A DNA stretch of 64,000 nucleotides from Prorocentrum cordatum (lineage: Eukaryota > Sar > Dinophyceae > Prorocentrales > Prorocentraceae), in NCBI GenBank assembly GCA_963575745.1, contig CAUYUJ010012658.1, forward strand, positions 307,501 through 371,500, in the 5' to 3' direction. Within the stretch, counting starts at the first letter, position 1, and the number at the start of each line of letters is the position of its first letter. The position numbers were made by a program, and so were the translations under genes. The notes beneath the pieces were generated by a model, which saw only the letters and a list, made by a program, of their open reading frames with translations, made no database searches and was not told where the DNA came from. This document shows, in pieces, positions 17,800-26,293 of the stretch.

Positions 17800-19655
17800 C
17801 CGTGGGCGGCGGCAGTCTGAAGAAATGCTGCCGCCGCCCTCTCAGAGCTTGAGGAGCAGCCTGATGGACGGCCGCAGCCGCTCCTCCGCTCTGCGCTCTT
17901 CCAGGGACCGCCCTGGCCGCTGGTCCCTGGACTCTTGGGCCTTCACGGCCGCCTTGCCTGGCGCAGGGCTGTGGCCTAACCCCTCGCCACGCTGGGGTGC
18001 ATTGCAGCCTAACCCCTCGCCGCGCTGGGGCCCTCTGCGGCCTAACCCCTCGCCGCGCTGGGGCCTGCTGCGGTCTAGCCCCTCACCGCGCTGGGGTGCT
18101 CCGTGGTGGCCTAACCCCTCGCCGCGCAGGGGTTTTTTGCGGTCTAACCCCTCACCGCGCTGGGGTCCGTCGTGGCCTGACCCCTCGCCACACTGGGGTT
18201 CGGTGCGGTCTAACCCTTCACCGCGCTGGGGAAAACGTGGCCTAACCCCTCGGCACGCTGGGGGCTGCTGCGGTCTACCCCCTCACCGCGCTGGGGTGCT
18301 CCGTGGCCTAACCCCTCGCCACGCAGGGGCCTATTGCGGTCTAACCCCTCACCGCGCCGGGGTCCCACGTGGCCTAACCCCTCGCCGCGCAGGGGCCTGC
18401 TGCTGTCTAACCCCTCACCGCGCTGGGGTGCTCCGTGGCCTAGCCCCTCGCCACGCTGGGGATCGTTGCGGTCTAACCCCTCACCGCGCCGGGGTGCTCC
18501 GTGGCCTAACCCCTCGCCAAGCTGGGGCCTGCTGCGGTCTAACCCCTCACCGCGCGGGGGATCGCCGAGTCTCGCGCTGTCCCCATCCACAGTGCTGCTG
18601 CCCACTGGCACGGGCAAGGTCCCTCGACTATGCCACTCGCTGTGTTCGCGGTTCACGTGGTATCCGCGGGCCAAGCCCTCCCCCTCGCGTTCAGTCCGTC
18701 GGTTTCCCAAGGTGTGGGTCCGCTCTGTTAGTTGCGAGGTCCTGTTTACCACGCTGTTGGTCAAAAGGTCCGCGTCGTGCTCGCTGGGCTCGTCAGGGGC
18801 CTCCACCTCGAGCCTCTGCTTGCCTTTGGTATTGCGGTCTATCCCCTCACCGCGCAGGGGATTGCCGTGGCCTAACCCCTCGCCGCGCAGGGGTTCCATG
18901 CGGTCTAACCCCTCACCGCGCTGGGGAAAGTCGCCGGAATCCTTGTCCTGGCCCCGCTGCAGGTCTGTGTCGTCGTTGTCTGCCGTCGTCTCGGGCTGCG
19001 TAGTTTTGCGGCCTAACCCCTCGCCGCGCAGGGGAACGTCGTGTCTCGCACCGTCACCATCCTCGGTGCTGCTGCCCACTGGCTCGGGCGAGGTCCCCCG
19101 ACTGTGCCACTCGCTGTGTTCGCGGTTCACGTGGTATCCGCGGGCGAAGCCCTCCCCCTCGCGTTCAGTCTGTCGGTTTCCCATGGTATGGGTCCGCTCT
19201 GTTAGTTGCGAGGTCCTGTCTACCACACTGTTGGTCAAAAGGTCCGCGTCATGCTCACTGGGCTCGTCAGGGACCTCCGCCTCGTGCCTCTGTTTGCCTT
19301 TGGCACTGCGGTCTAACCCCTCACCGCGCTGGGGTCCTCCGTGGCCTCACCCCTCGCCACGCTGGGGTCCTCCGCGGTCTGCCAGGTGGTGCCCTATGCT
19401 GTGCTGTATATCTGGGTTCTGCTGGTGGTTGTCATCGCTGTCCTGCTTGTCTACGGGCTGCTGGAGGCAATCCTCGCTGCTCTCCTCTTCATGGAAGTGG
19501 TCGAGGGCTGCCATGTCCACGATGCTCCATCCTGCTGGTGGGGGACGGGCACCCCTCTGCATCCCGTCTGGCGCAGGGCTGTGGCCTAACCCCTCGCCAC
19601 GCTGGGGTCCTCTGCGGCCTACCCCCTCGCCGCGCAGGGGTTCGTGGTGGCCTGT
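17800..19655 (-). repeat. 33-bp coding minisatellite inside a LINE-related segment
   Basis: The unit is 33 bp with the core CCCCTCACCGCGCTGGGG. Two unit types (GGCC-TAACCCC and GGTC-TAACCCC) tend to alternate. About 18 units are near-contiguous at 17965-18560 and about eight more are interspersed up to 19650. On the minus strand the period equals 11 codons: RGEGLDRNDPQ alternating with RGEGLGHGAPQ. A 290-bp non-repetitive segment (18568-18858) is duplicated at 19040-19330. Confidence 0.85.
18210..19560 (-). pseudogene. LINE-derived frame carrying the 11-aa repeats
   Basis: In one minus-strand frame, coding-like sequence runs from 19560 (MQRGARPPPAG...) through 11-aa RGEGL repeats to the duplicated block (NSVVNRTSQLTERTHTLGNR, then GYHVNREHSEWHSRG) and on to 18210. 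The only stop is a TGA at 19347-19349, in a RGEGL unit where other copies have TTA; one base change explains it. The upstream part, with MQRGA then PPPAG followed by an acidic stretch, resembles the tandemly duplicated acidic spacer of the El2 RT ORF near 30980-30720. The segment is therefore probably from a related LINE. Function of the repeats is unknown. Confidence 0.55.
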
Positions 19656-19707
19656 CCCTCCTCCACACTGGGGCCTGCTGACGGGTTTCTGCTGCTCCTC
19701 AGCCCTT

Positions 19708-19739
19708 CCCAGAGGACCGTTAGCGTTACTTTCATCACC
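19708..19739. repeat. 32-nt sequence repeated in inverse orientation at 24913-24944
   Basis: The 32 bases starting CCCAGAGGACCGTTAGCG are an exact reverse complement of 24913-24944. Read on the minus strand they encode MKVTLTVLW after GTG. GC-rich GCGCGCGCG-ATG-TGTAA-like sequence lies just upstream in both places, so the homology may be longer but decayed. Confidence 0.8.
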
Positions 19740-19757
19740 CCATGTTTTTTGGCTCGT

Positions 19758-19943
19758 TTACACGAGCGCATCTCGCGCGCGCGCGACGTGGGCGATCGCA
19801 CTGCGCCGCGCGCTTCTGCGCGAATCAAGCGCGATAGAATGAATCGCGTTCGTGGGACTCCAGATTCGCATTCGCTCGGGGTCTCGCGCTAACAATTCGA
19901 CCATCGGGCCATTCAGGCGACGCTTGAGATAGCCATCCATCAT
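19758..19943 (-). CDS. Short ORF downstream of tandem spliced-leader relics
   Basis: The ATG at 19943 lies about 15 bases after the inner leader relic. It opens a 61-aa frame beginning MMDGYLKRRLNGPMVELLAR and ending at TAA. Composition is ordinary and charged, with an Arg/Ala-rich second half. No domain is recognised. The leader relics suggest that this was once the 5' end of an mRNA. It may be the start of a retrocopy whose remainder was replaced. Confidence 0.35.
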   Translation of the reverse strand: MMDGYLKRRLNGPMVELLARDPERMRIWSPTNAIHSIALDSRRSARRSAIAHVARARDALV

Positions 19944-19957
19944 GGCGGCATAAGTCC

Positions 19958-19975
19958 AAGCCAAAATTGCTACGG
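19958..19975 (-). other. Spliced-leader relic, inner copy
   Basis: The minus strand reads CCGTAGCAATTTTGGCTT, 16 of 18 matches to the leader core. It follows CCTCCTCCTACTCC on the sense strand and is about 70 bases downstream of a better copy. Two relics in series are expected when a gene goes through mRNA-based copying more than once. Confidence 0.65.
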
Positions 19976-20043
19976 GGAGTAGGAGGAGGATAGGGAGGAG
20001 GAAGGAGGAGGAAGAAGAGAGCGAGGCGGCGCCGAACAAGTTG

Positions 20044-20061
20044 GAGCCAAAATGGCTACGG
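20044..20061 (-). other. Spliced-leader relic, outer copy
   Basis: The minus strand reads CCGTAGCCATTTTGGCTC exactly (18 of 18 bases), then CAACTT where the leader has AAG. It is directly preceded on the sense strand by a C/T-rich tract that runs into the assembly gap. Confidence 0.8.
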
Positions 20062-20115
20062 GGAGGCGGAGGAGGGGGTGGAAGGGGGAGAAGAGGGGGA
20101 GGAGGGAGGGGGAGG

Positions 20116-20215
20116 NNNNNNNNNNNNNNNNNNNNNNNNNNNNNNNNNNNNNNNNNNNNNNNNNNNNNNNNNNNNNNNNNNNNNNNNNNNNNNNNNNNNN
20201 NNNNNNNNNNNNNNN
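20116..20215. other. Assembly gap (100 N)
   Basis: One hundred undetermined bases flanked by GGAGG-rich sequence on the left and a C run on the right. The size is probably a placeholder. Confidence 0.99.
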
Positions 20216-20677
20216 CCCCCCCCCCCGCCCCGCAGCCCCTCGCCGGGAGTCCTCGGCGCTCGTGCTCTTGCGCTTCTTCTTCTTCTTCCCGAGCGCGGGC
20301 GTGCGCGGCTCTGCCCCGGCGGCGAGCGGGGAGGCGAAGACAGGCGGGGGGGTGATTTTAGAAAGCCATTCTAGAATCAAAGTCGGGAACGGCGTTCCAA
20401 ATTCCACGTGGCGCCCCTCCCCCTCCCCGTCGTCATCAGCATCATCACCTTGCCCTTGCACCCCCTGCACTTGCCTCGACTTCCTCCTCGTCATGCTGCT
20501 CCTCCTGCTCGCGCCCCTCCTCCCCCTCCATATTCTCGTCCTCCTCCCCCTCCTCCTCCTCCTCGTCCTCATCCTCGTCCTCGTCCTCATCGTCGGCTTA
20601 TCTTGATCAGCCTCATCTTCATCCCATCGTCATCGCCCTCGTCCACCCCGTCATCGTCATCTTCGTGCAGCCCGTCG

Positions 20678-20682
20678 TCAAA

Positions 20683-20741
<59 letters not shown>

Positions 20742-23133
20742 TTCGTCGCCCCTCGAGCCTCTGCCGGAGCCGCGGGCGCCGCCGTGGCGTCGGCCGCGGG
20801 CGCCCCGTCGGCCGCGGCTGCCTTCTTGCCCTTGGCGCCCATGGCCGCGGGCGCGGCGGCCGCGGGCGCCCCGTCGGTCGCGGCTGCCTCGGGTTTGGCC
20901 ACCGCTGCCGCTGGCGCCTCGTCGGCCACGGGTGCCTTGGCCTTGCCCTTGGCGGCCGCGGCCGCGGGCGCTGCCGACGCGGGCGCCCCGTCGGCCACGG
21001 GTGCCTTGGCCTTGCCCTTGGCGGCCTTGGCCTTGTGCACGACCGCGGCCGCCGCGTCGGCCTCGGCGGCCCTGGGCAGCTCCTGGGCTGGCTCGCCCCC
21101 GGCCTCGGCTTCGGCCGCCGCGGCCGCTGCCGCCGCAGCCCCGCCGCTCGCCGGCACCTGCGGGAGAAAAGAGCGCGGAAAGGAAGGGAGGGGAAGGGGG
21201 GGGTGGCGAAGAAGATGAGGACAGGGGGCGGGGACTTAGAAACTGGGGGAGGGGGAGGAGCAAGGATGAGTAGCAGCAGAAGCACGGCGATGGTGGGGAG
21301 AGTGGGTGGTGGAGACGCCGAGGATTGGAGATACGGGCGGGGTCGGAGGAGGAGCGGAAGGGCGACGAGGAGGAGGGGGTGGAGCGGGCGGAGGAGAATG
21401 GAGGCGAGGAGGGAGGTGGAGGAGGAGGAGCAGCAGGAGGAGGTAAGAAATGGGGATGGGGGGGGCCCGCCCACCCCCATCCCCTCACTCCCCTCACTCC
21501 TGCTCATCCTCCCACTCCTCCCCCATCCCCCTCTTCCCCCCTCCTCGCCATCGGTTCAAGTTTCCCCCGCCCTCGGCGCCTCCTTCGCCACGGCGGCAGC
21601 GGGCCTCTTCATGGCCCCCTTCTTCTGCTCGGCCACCTTCTTCTTCTCGGCCACCTTCTTCTGCTCGGTCAAGTTCTTCTTCAGCTCGGCCACCTTCTTC
21701 TGCTTTTCGGCCTCCACGTCGGCCTTCTCCAGCTTCTCCTCCGCGGCCTTCTTGGCGAGCACCTTCGCCCACGCCGAGCCGAGTTCCTCGGCCTGCTTGG
21801 GCTCCACTCCGAACAGCTTCAAGTCGAGCTGTGTGAGCTGGATGCCGTCGCGGTAGATGCAGATCAGGTGCTGCGTGTTCTTATCCTTCGGAGTGTTGTC
21901 CCTGAATTTCACGACCGCGCAGCTCTCGTCGTCCTGCTGGAAGGTGGCCACCGCCTTGCGCTTCTTGCCGTCGGTCGCGCCGCTGCCGCCGACGAGCACC
22001 TGGGGCACCTTCCGCTCCATGCCATCGGGCCATCGCGCCCACTTGCAGTCCGTGGGCTTCGAGCCCTCCTTCACGAACAAAGAGGCGTAGTCTCTCGGCG
22101 GCTGGGCGAGGGTGTTGGCGAGCATGCGGCACGGGCGGCCCATCTCCGCGCCCCAGCCGTAGATGTACTCGGGGGGCTCCCAGCTAGGATCCTGCGTCTT
22201 GGACTTCTTCCTGCGTCGCGTACTCTCGCTCGCAGGCTCCTCGTCTGCAGGCTCGGCGCCGCCGACGCCTGCGCCTGCCGGGATCTCAGCTGGCGGCTGC
22301 TCTGCGGGCTCCCCGCCTGCGGGCTTGGCGTCGCCTCCACCTGCGCCTGCTGGCTGCAAAGCGTCGTCTTGCGCGACCCCGTCGTCGCCTGGGTCTAAGC
22401 GGTCGTCCAAGTTGAAAATGCTCTTACTGCCCAGTACCAGCGGCATCTCGTGCTCGCTCTCGTCGTCGTCGTCGCCGGTAGCACTGGTCTTGCCGCCGCT
22501 GCGCAGCTCCTCCTCATATTCCTCGTCGTCGTGCGAACCCTCGGGGTCCTCGTCGTGCAATGGCCCGTCGCGCAGCTCCTCCTCGTCGTCCACGATGTCC
22601 GCGGTGCGATCGTCGGCCTCGTTCTCCGTCGAGTCGGCGATTGTCTCGACTGCGGGCTCCGCGGGCTTCTTGGGCTTCGCAGCGCCCACCTCGGCCTCCT
22701 GCGAGTCCAGCTGGGTAGCCTTCGCGGCCACCTCTCTCACCGTCTCGAGGTGGTTCCTGGCCCAGCGGGGAGGGTGCTTCTGCGACATGGCATGGGACAC
22801 GTGGTGAATGGCAGTCCTGAGCCTCTTCGCCATGATCTCGCTCCACTCGTCGGGGTCGATGTCGGCCCACTCGTCCCTCACCACCAGCCTGAAAGCCTCT
22901 TTTGCCGACACCTGGGCCACGTTGCCACCGATGGTCATCATGGCCAGCGAAATGAACTTGTAGTTGGCACACAGCGCCTCTGAGTCGACTGCGCTCCTGT
23001 GCATGCTGCTCTCGTAGAAGAAGTCGCTCGGCTGCTTCACATAGTTCTGAATGAGCTGACACAGGGCCTCCTTCTTGACATCGTCCAGCACCGTAGACCC
23101 ACGGCCCTTCTTCTCGCCCGAGTCGACCTCCAT
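20678..23133 (-). CDS. Two-exon gene of unknown function, Lys/Ala-rich C-terminus
   Basis: Exon 1 runs 23133-21580 and exon 2 21157-20678. The ATG at 23133 starts MEVDSGEKKGRGSTVLDDVK. The first 150 aa have ordinary globular composition (SLAMMTIGGNVAQVSAKEAF). An acidic, Pro/Ala-rich middle follows, then a second regular region (PEYIYGWGAEMGRPCRMLAN, CAVVKFRDNTPKDKNTQHLI), then a Lys/Glu-rich helix and KRPAAAVAK. Exon 2 carries KGKAKAPVADGAPA-type repeats and ends in a poly-Thr run from a GTC/GAC microsatellite. The repeats resemble basic nuclear or chromatin tails, but no known family is recognised. It is the best candidate here for a host gene rather than a transposon. Confidence 0.6.
20686..20750. 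repeat. (GTC)n microsatellite
   Basis: About 20 GTC triplets, read on the minus strand as poly-Thr at the end of exon 2 of the gene above. The true exon end may lie before it. Confidence 0.9.
21158..21579 (-). other. Probable 422-nt GC-AG intron
   Basis: The 3' end has a clear acceptor: CTCTTTTCTCCCGCAG followed by GTGCCGGCG. If splicing occurs after GAG at 21582-21580 the intron begins GCGCCGAGG, a GC-AG type, and the exons join in phase 0 as AKE-VPASGG. Without splicing, exon 1 stops at 21556. Non-GT donors are known in dinoflagellates. The donor is inferred from frame; other nearby donors are possible. Confidence 0.5.
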
Positions 23134-23359
23134 GGCCTCTCGGGCAGGGCGGGCGCGGGGTGGGGCGGGCGCCGTTCCTCCGCCTCCTTCGCCTCCTCAT
23201 CCTCAGATTTCTCCTCCGCCTCCTCATCCTCCTCCGCCTGCTTTTCCCCCGACGTACCCTACCCAAGATGATCCCCCTGTTCCTCCCTTCAATTCCTCCT
23301 CCTCGTCCTCCTCGTCCTCATCACCGTCGCTGTCGCGGGCGCAGTCGTCATCGTCGTCG

Positions 23360-23439
23360 TCATCATGATCGTCGTCGTCGTGGTCGTCGCCGTCGCCGTC
23401 ATCGTCATCATCGCCAGCATCACCATCATCATCATCATC

Positions 23440-23495
<56 letters not shown>

Positions 23496-24042
23496 CGTCA
23501 TCATCGTCATCATCGTCATCATCGTCAACATCGTCATCATCATCATCTTCGTCATCGTCGTCATCCCCATCATTCCTCCCTCCTCCCTCCACCCCCCTCC
23601 CACGCCCCCCCATCGCCACTCCATGCCCCCTCCTTCTTTGGGCCCCGCAGCCTGCGCCGGCTGGCGTCGGGCTGGGCGTCGGCCGGGGCGTCGGGCTCCC
23701 GCTCGGAGCTCGGCCGCCCGGGAGCTCGAGCGGCAGCGGCGGCGGCGGCGAAGCACGACGACGGCGATGACGACGTCGACGGCGATCGCGGCGACGGCGG
23801 CGACGACGACGACAGCGACGGCGGCGACATTGAAGATAACGACGAAAGCGGCGGCGGCGGCGACGACGACGACGGCGGCGGCGAAGACGACGACGGCGGC
23901 GGCGGAGGTGGCGACGACGACGGCGACGCGACGACGACGACAGTGACGGCGACGACGCCGACGGCGACGACGACGGCGACGACGGCGAAGACGACGACGC
24001 CGACGGCGTCGGGGCCAGCCAGCACCGCTCGCGCGGCGATGA

Positions 24043-24083
<41 letters not shown>

Positions 24084-24229
24084 ACGCCGACGGCGGCGAC
24101 GACGACGCTGACGACAACGGCGGCGGTTGCGGCGACGACGACGGCGACAGCGGCGAAAACGGCGACGACGACGGCGGCGGCGGGGGCGACGGCGACGGCA
24201 ACGGCGACGACGACGGCGACAGCGGCGAA

Positions 24230-24263
<34 letters not shown>

Positions 24264-24470
24264 GCGGCAGGGGCGACGGCGACGGCAACGACGACGACGG
24301 CGGCGGCGACGGCGACGACAGCGACGACGGCGACGGCGGCGGCGGGGGCGACGGCGACGGCGACGGCAACGACGACGGCGGCGGCGACGGCGGCGGCGAC
24401 GCCGACGGCGACGGCGGGGCGACGGCGACGGCGACGTCGGCGACGACGACGACGGCGGGCCCTCCGCCAG
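23360..24470. repeat. Large ATC tract followed by GAC/GGC triplet tract
   Basis: Plus-strand ATC/GTC triplets fill 23340-23570. After about 170 bp of unique GC-rich sequence, GAC, GGC and ACG triplets fill 23745-24460. Strand polarity of the triplets reverses between the blocks. Very long frames on both strands here (poly-His, poly-Thr/Ala, poly-Val, poly-Asp) are artefacts of the repeats. Confidence 0.85.
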
Positions 24471-24544
24471 GTGTGCGTCCTGTTGAGCGAGGAGCTCAGC
24501 AAGACGCACGACCCACTCGCGACCCACCCGCAACTTCTCCCCCC

Positions 24545-24718
24545 TCCTCCTCTCTCCACCTCTGCCTCCTTTGCCTTCTCTTCCTGCCCACCCTTGTCTC
24601 TGCCTCCTCCTCCTCCTGCCTCCTCCGCCGTCCTCCTCATATTTCCCCTCTGCCTCCTCCTCCTCCTTCTCCTCCTCCTCCTCTGCCTCCTCCACCTCCT
24701 CTGCCTCCTCCGTTTTTT
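24545..24718. repeat. CTC-rich tract
   Basis: CTCCTCC-rich sequence ending in a T run. It lies beyond the presumed 3' end of El2. Confidence 0.75.
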
Positions 24719-24765
24719 TTGTTCTTTTTTCTCACACAATCGCTCCTGTCGAACGAGCACATCCG

Positions 24766-24787
24766 CCCGCGCGCACATGCGCGCGGG
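24766..24787. other. Perfect GC hairpin
   Basis: CCCGCGCGCA and TGCGCGCGGG form a 10-bp stem with a 2-base centre. It lies about 130 bp from the 32-nt repeat. It may be structural at the DNA or RNA level; no function is known. Confidence 0.6.
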
Positions 24788-24949
24788 CGCTCGCGTAGCA
24801 AAATTCTGCGCGCGCGTTCGGGATTGCCGAAAAGCGCGCGCGCTGAGATGTTCATGTAAGTTAGGAGATGCGGTACCGATCATACAAGATGCGGTAGGTA
24901 TCATAAGAGATGCGGTGATGAAAGTAACGCTAACGGTCCTCTGGGTTCC

Positions 24950-25369
24950 CTCCTCCAGGGACCGCTCTGGCTGCGGTACCCTGGGTCCCTTGGGCCTCTC
25001 GAGCTCGGGCGCTGGCGTTGCCGTGCGCAGCTCGGCGGGGCTGCTGGTGGCCCTGGCCTCCGGGTGCCTCCTCGGTTGTCTGGCTGGGGCCCTGCTTGGC
25101 ACTCGCGCTGCTGCTTGCGGTCGCGGGCTGCGGCTCCTCATCGCTGGCTCAGTCACGCCCAGGAACTGCTCAGCAATTGCTTTGCGCCGCTCTGCCTCCT
25201 TCGGGTCCTGCTGCTGGCTCTGCCTGCGCGCCTCTCCGCTGTTGAGCCATGCCATGCGGCAGATCTCCTCCGCCGCTCGGCGCTGGCTGCGCTGGCGGCT
25301 CAGCCCTGACACGTGGCTGAACAGCCTCTGGTAGACGCCAGTCCGCAGCTCCCTCAGCACGTGGGGCAC
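24950..25369 (-). pseudogene. Continuation of the El2 extra ORF beyond an in-frame TGA
   Basis: The same frame as the ORF ending at 25370 continues without a gap as VPHVLRELRTGVYQRLFSHV and a Gln/Arg/Glu-rich stretch with ordinary composition, then a Pro/Arg-rich tail. A CGA to TGA change at 25370-25372 (GCG-TGA-GTG) would explain the break. No domain is recognised. Confidence 0.5.
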
Positions 25370-26293
25370 TCACGCAGCCTGCCACGATGGCCAGCCATGT
25401 TCGCCCTCTTTCTGGATCCAGCAGCCTGCCCGCGACTGCATGTGCTGCTCGAGCCTGTTCCTCTCGAGCCACGCCACCTCCTGCTCGGGGTCCTGGTCGG
25501 CTTCTCTTTTGTGTCGAAGCCTTGGGTGGAGCAGGCCAGCTTCATCGGCTTCGCTCACGAACTTCATCAGGTCGGGCCCCACTGGTTTGGTCAGCTTTGC
25601 TGCCACCTGCACGACCGTCTGCATCAGGCTGTTGGTGTCGCTCCTCTGACCAGGTCCTGCCATGGTCTCCATCTCCTGGTCGCTCGGCTCACCCTCCTGC
25701 TCTGGGGCTTCACTGTCTGGTGTCGAGTCATCATCGTCCAGGTTTTCTGGTGACCACTCTCTGCTGGCCCCCGCTGTTCTCGGCAGCGGCCTGCGCTCGC
25801 TGCTGAGGATGCTGCGCGCTAGGATGGTGTTCCTTCTGTTCTGGAACGCGTCCATGTGCACTCTTGCCACCTGCTGCCTTGTACCGTACGGGAGGGTAAG
25901 CATCCTGGTCATGAGCCTCCGTCGCTTGCGGTGCGTGTTGCGCCAGACTTCTTCGCAGAAGTTCTTGATCTGCTGAAGCTCCTGCACGGTGACAGCCCTG
26001 GTCTGTTCTTGCGAATCCATTCTGCCGCCCACGTTGGTGATGGCCAGGAGGTACGGCACGCAGTGCTCCATCCAGTCGTCCATGTCGTCCCAGACCTCCT
26101 GGTCGACCATGTGCATCCACAGCTCCGCGTAGCCCTCCATGTGGTCCACGAGCCTCCAGCTGGCTTGGACGACAGAGTGCGGGTGGCTGGGTGGCTGCTG
26201 TGGAGCTGGCTGCGGGCCCCCTGCCTCTGAGCTGCCCCCGTCCAGGTCGATCGCCTCGTGGTTGCTCAGGCCAAGCTTGAAATCACCAGGCAT
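25370..26293 (-). CDS. El2 ORF3 downstream of RNase H, region of unknown function
   Basis: The ATG at 26293 overlaps the stop of the RNase H ORF (ATGCCTGGTGA). The product is 307 aa to the TGA at 25370, with frame continuing beyond it. After a Pro/Gln-rich start, a segment near 26160-25780 (WMEHCVPYLL, then FCEEVWRNTHRKRRRL, then HMDAFQNRRN, then SERRPLP) resembles the pre-RT region of El2 itself and the pre-EN region of El1. The C-terminal half is acidic then helical. A third ORF after RNase H is unusual for LINEs. Its role is unknown; duplication of the element's own N-terminal region is the simplest origin. Confidence 0.65.
   Translation of the reverse strand: MPGDFKLGLSNHEAIDLDGGSSEAGGPQPAPQQPPSHPHSVVQASWRLVDHMEGYAELWMHMVDQEVWDDMDDWMEHCVPYLLAITNVGGRMDSQEQTRAVTVQELQQIKNFCEEVWRNTHRKRRRLMTRMLTLPYGTRQQVARVHMDAFQNRRNTILARSILSSERRPLPRTAGASREWSPENLDDDDSTPDSEAPEQEGEPSDQEMETMAGPGQRSDTNSLMQTVVQVAAKLTKPVGPDLMKFVSEADEAGLLHPRLRHKREADQDPEQEVAWLERNRLEQHMQSRAGCWIQKEGEHGWPSWQAA

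Noticed and set aside
18334-19842. Plus-strand Pro-rich repeat protein (NPSPRWG repeats)
   Set aside because: The minus strand has better composition, shares sequence with LINE spacers and is broken only once. The plus frame is open mainly because it is complementary to it.
23160-25369. Very long ORFs on both strands (600-720 codons)
   Set aside because: They run through ATC and GAC/GGC triplet tracts in which no frame contains a stop. Only the minus-strand part above 24950 has ordinary protein composition.
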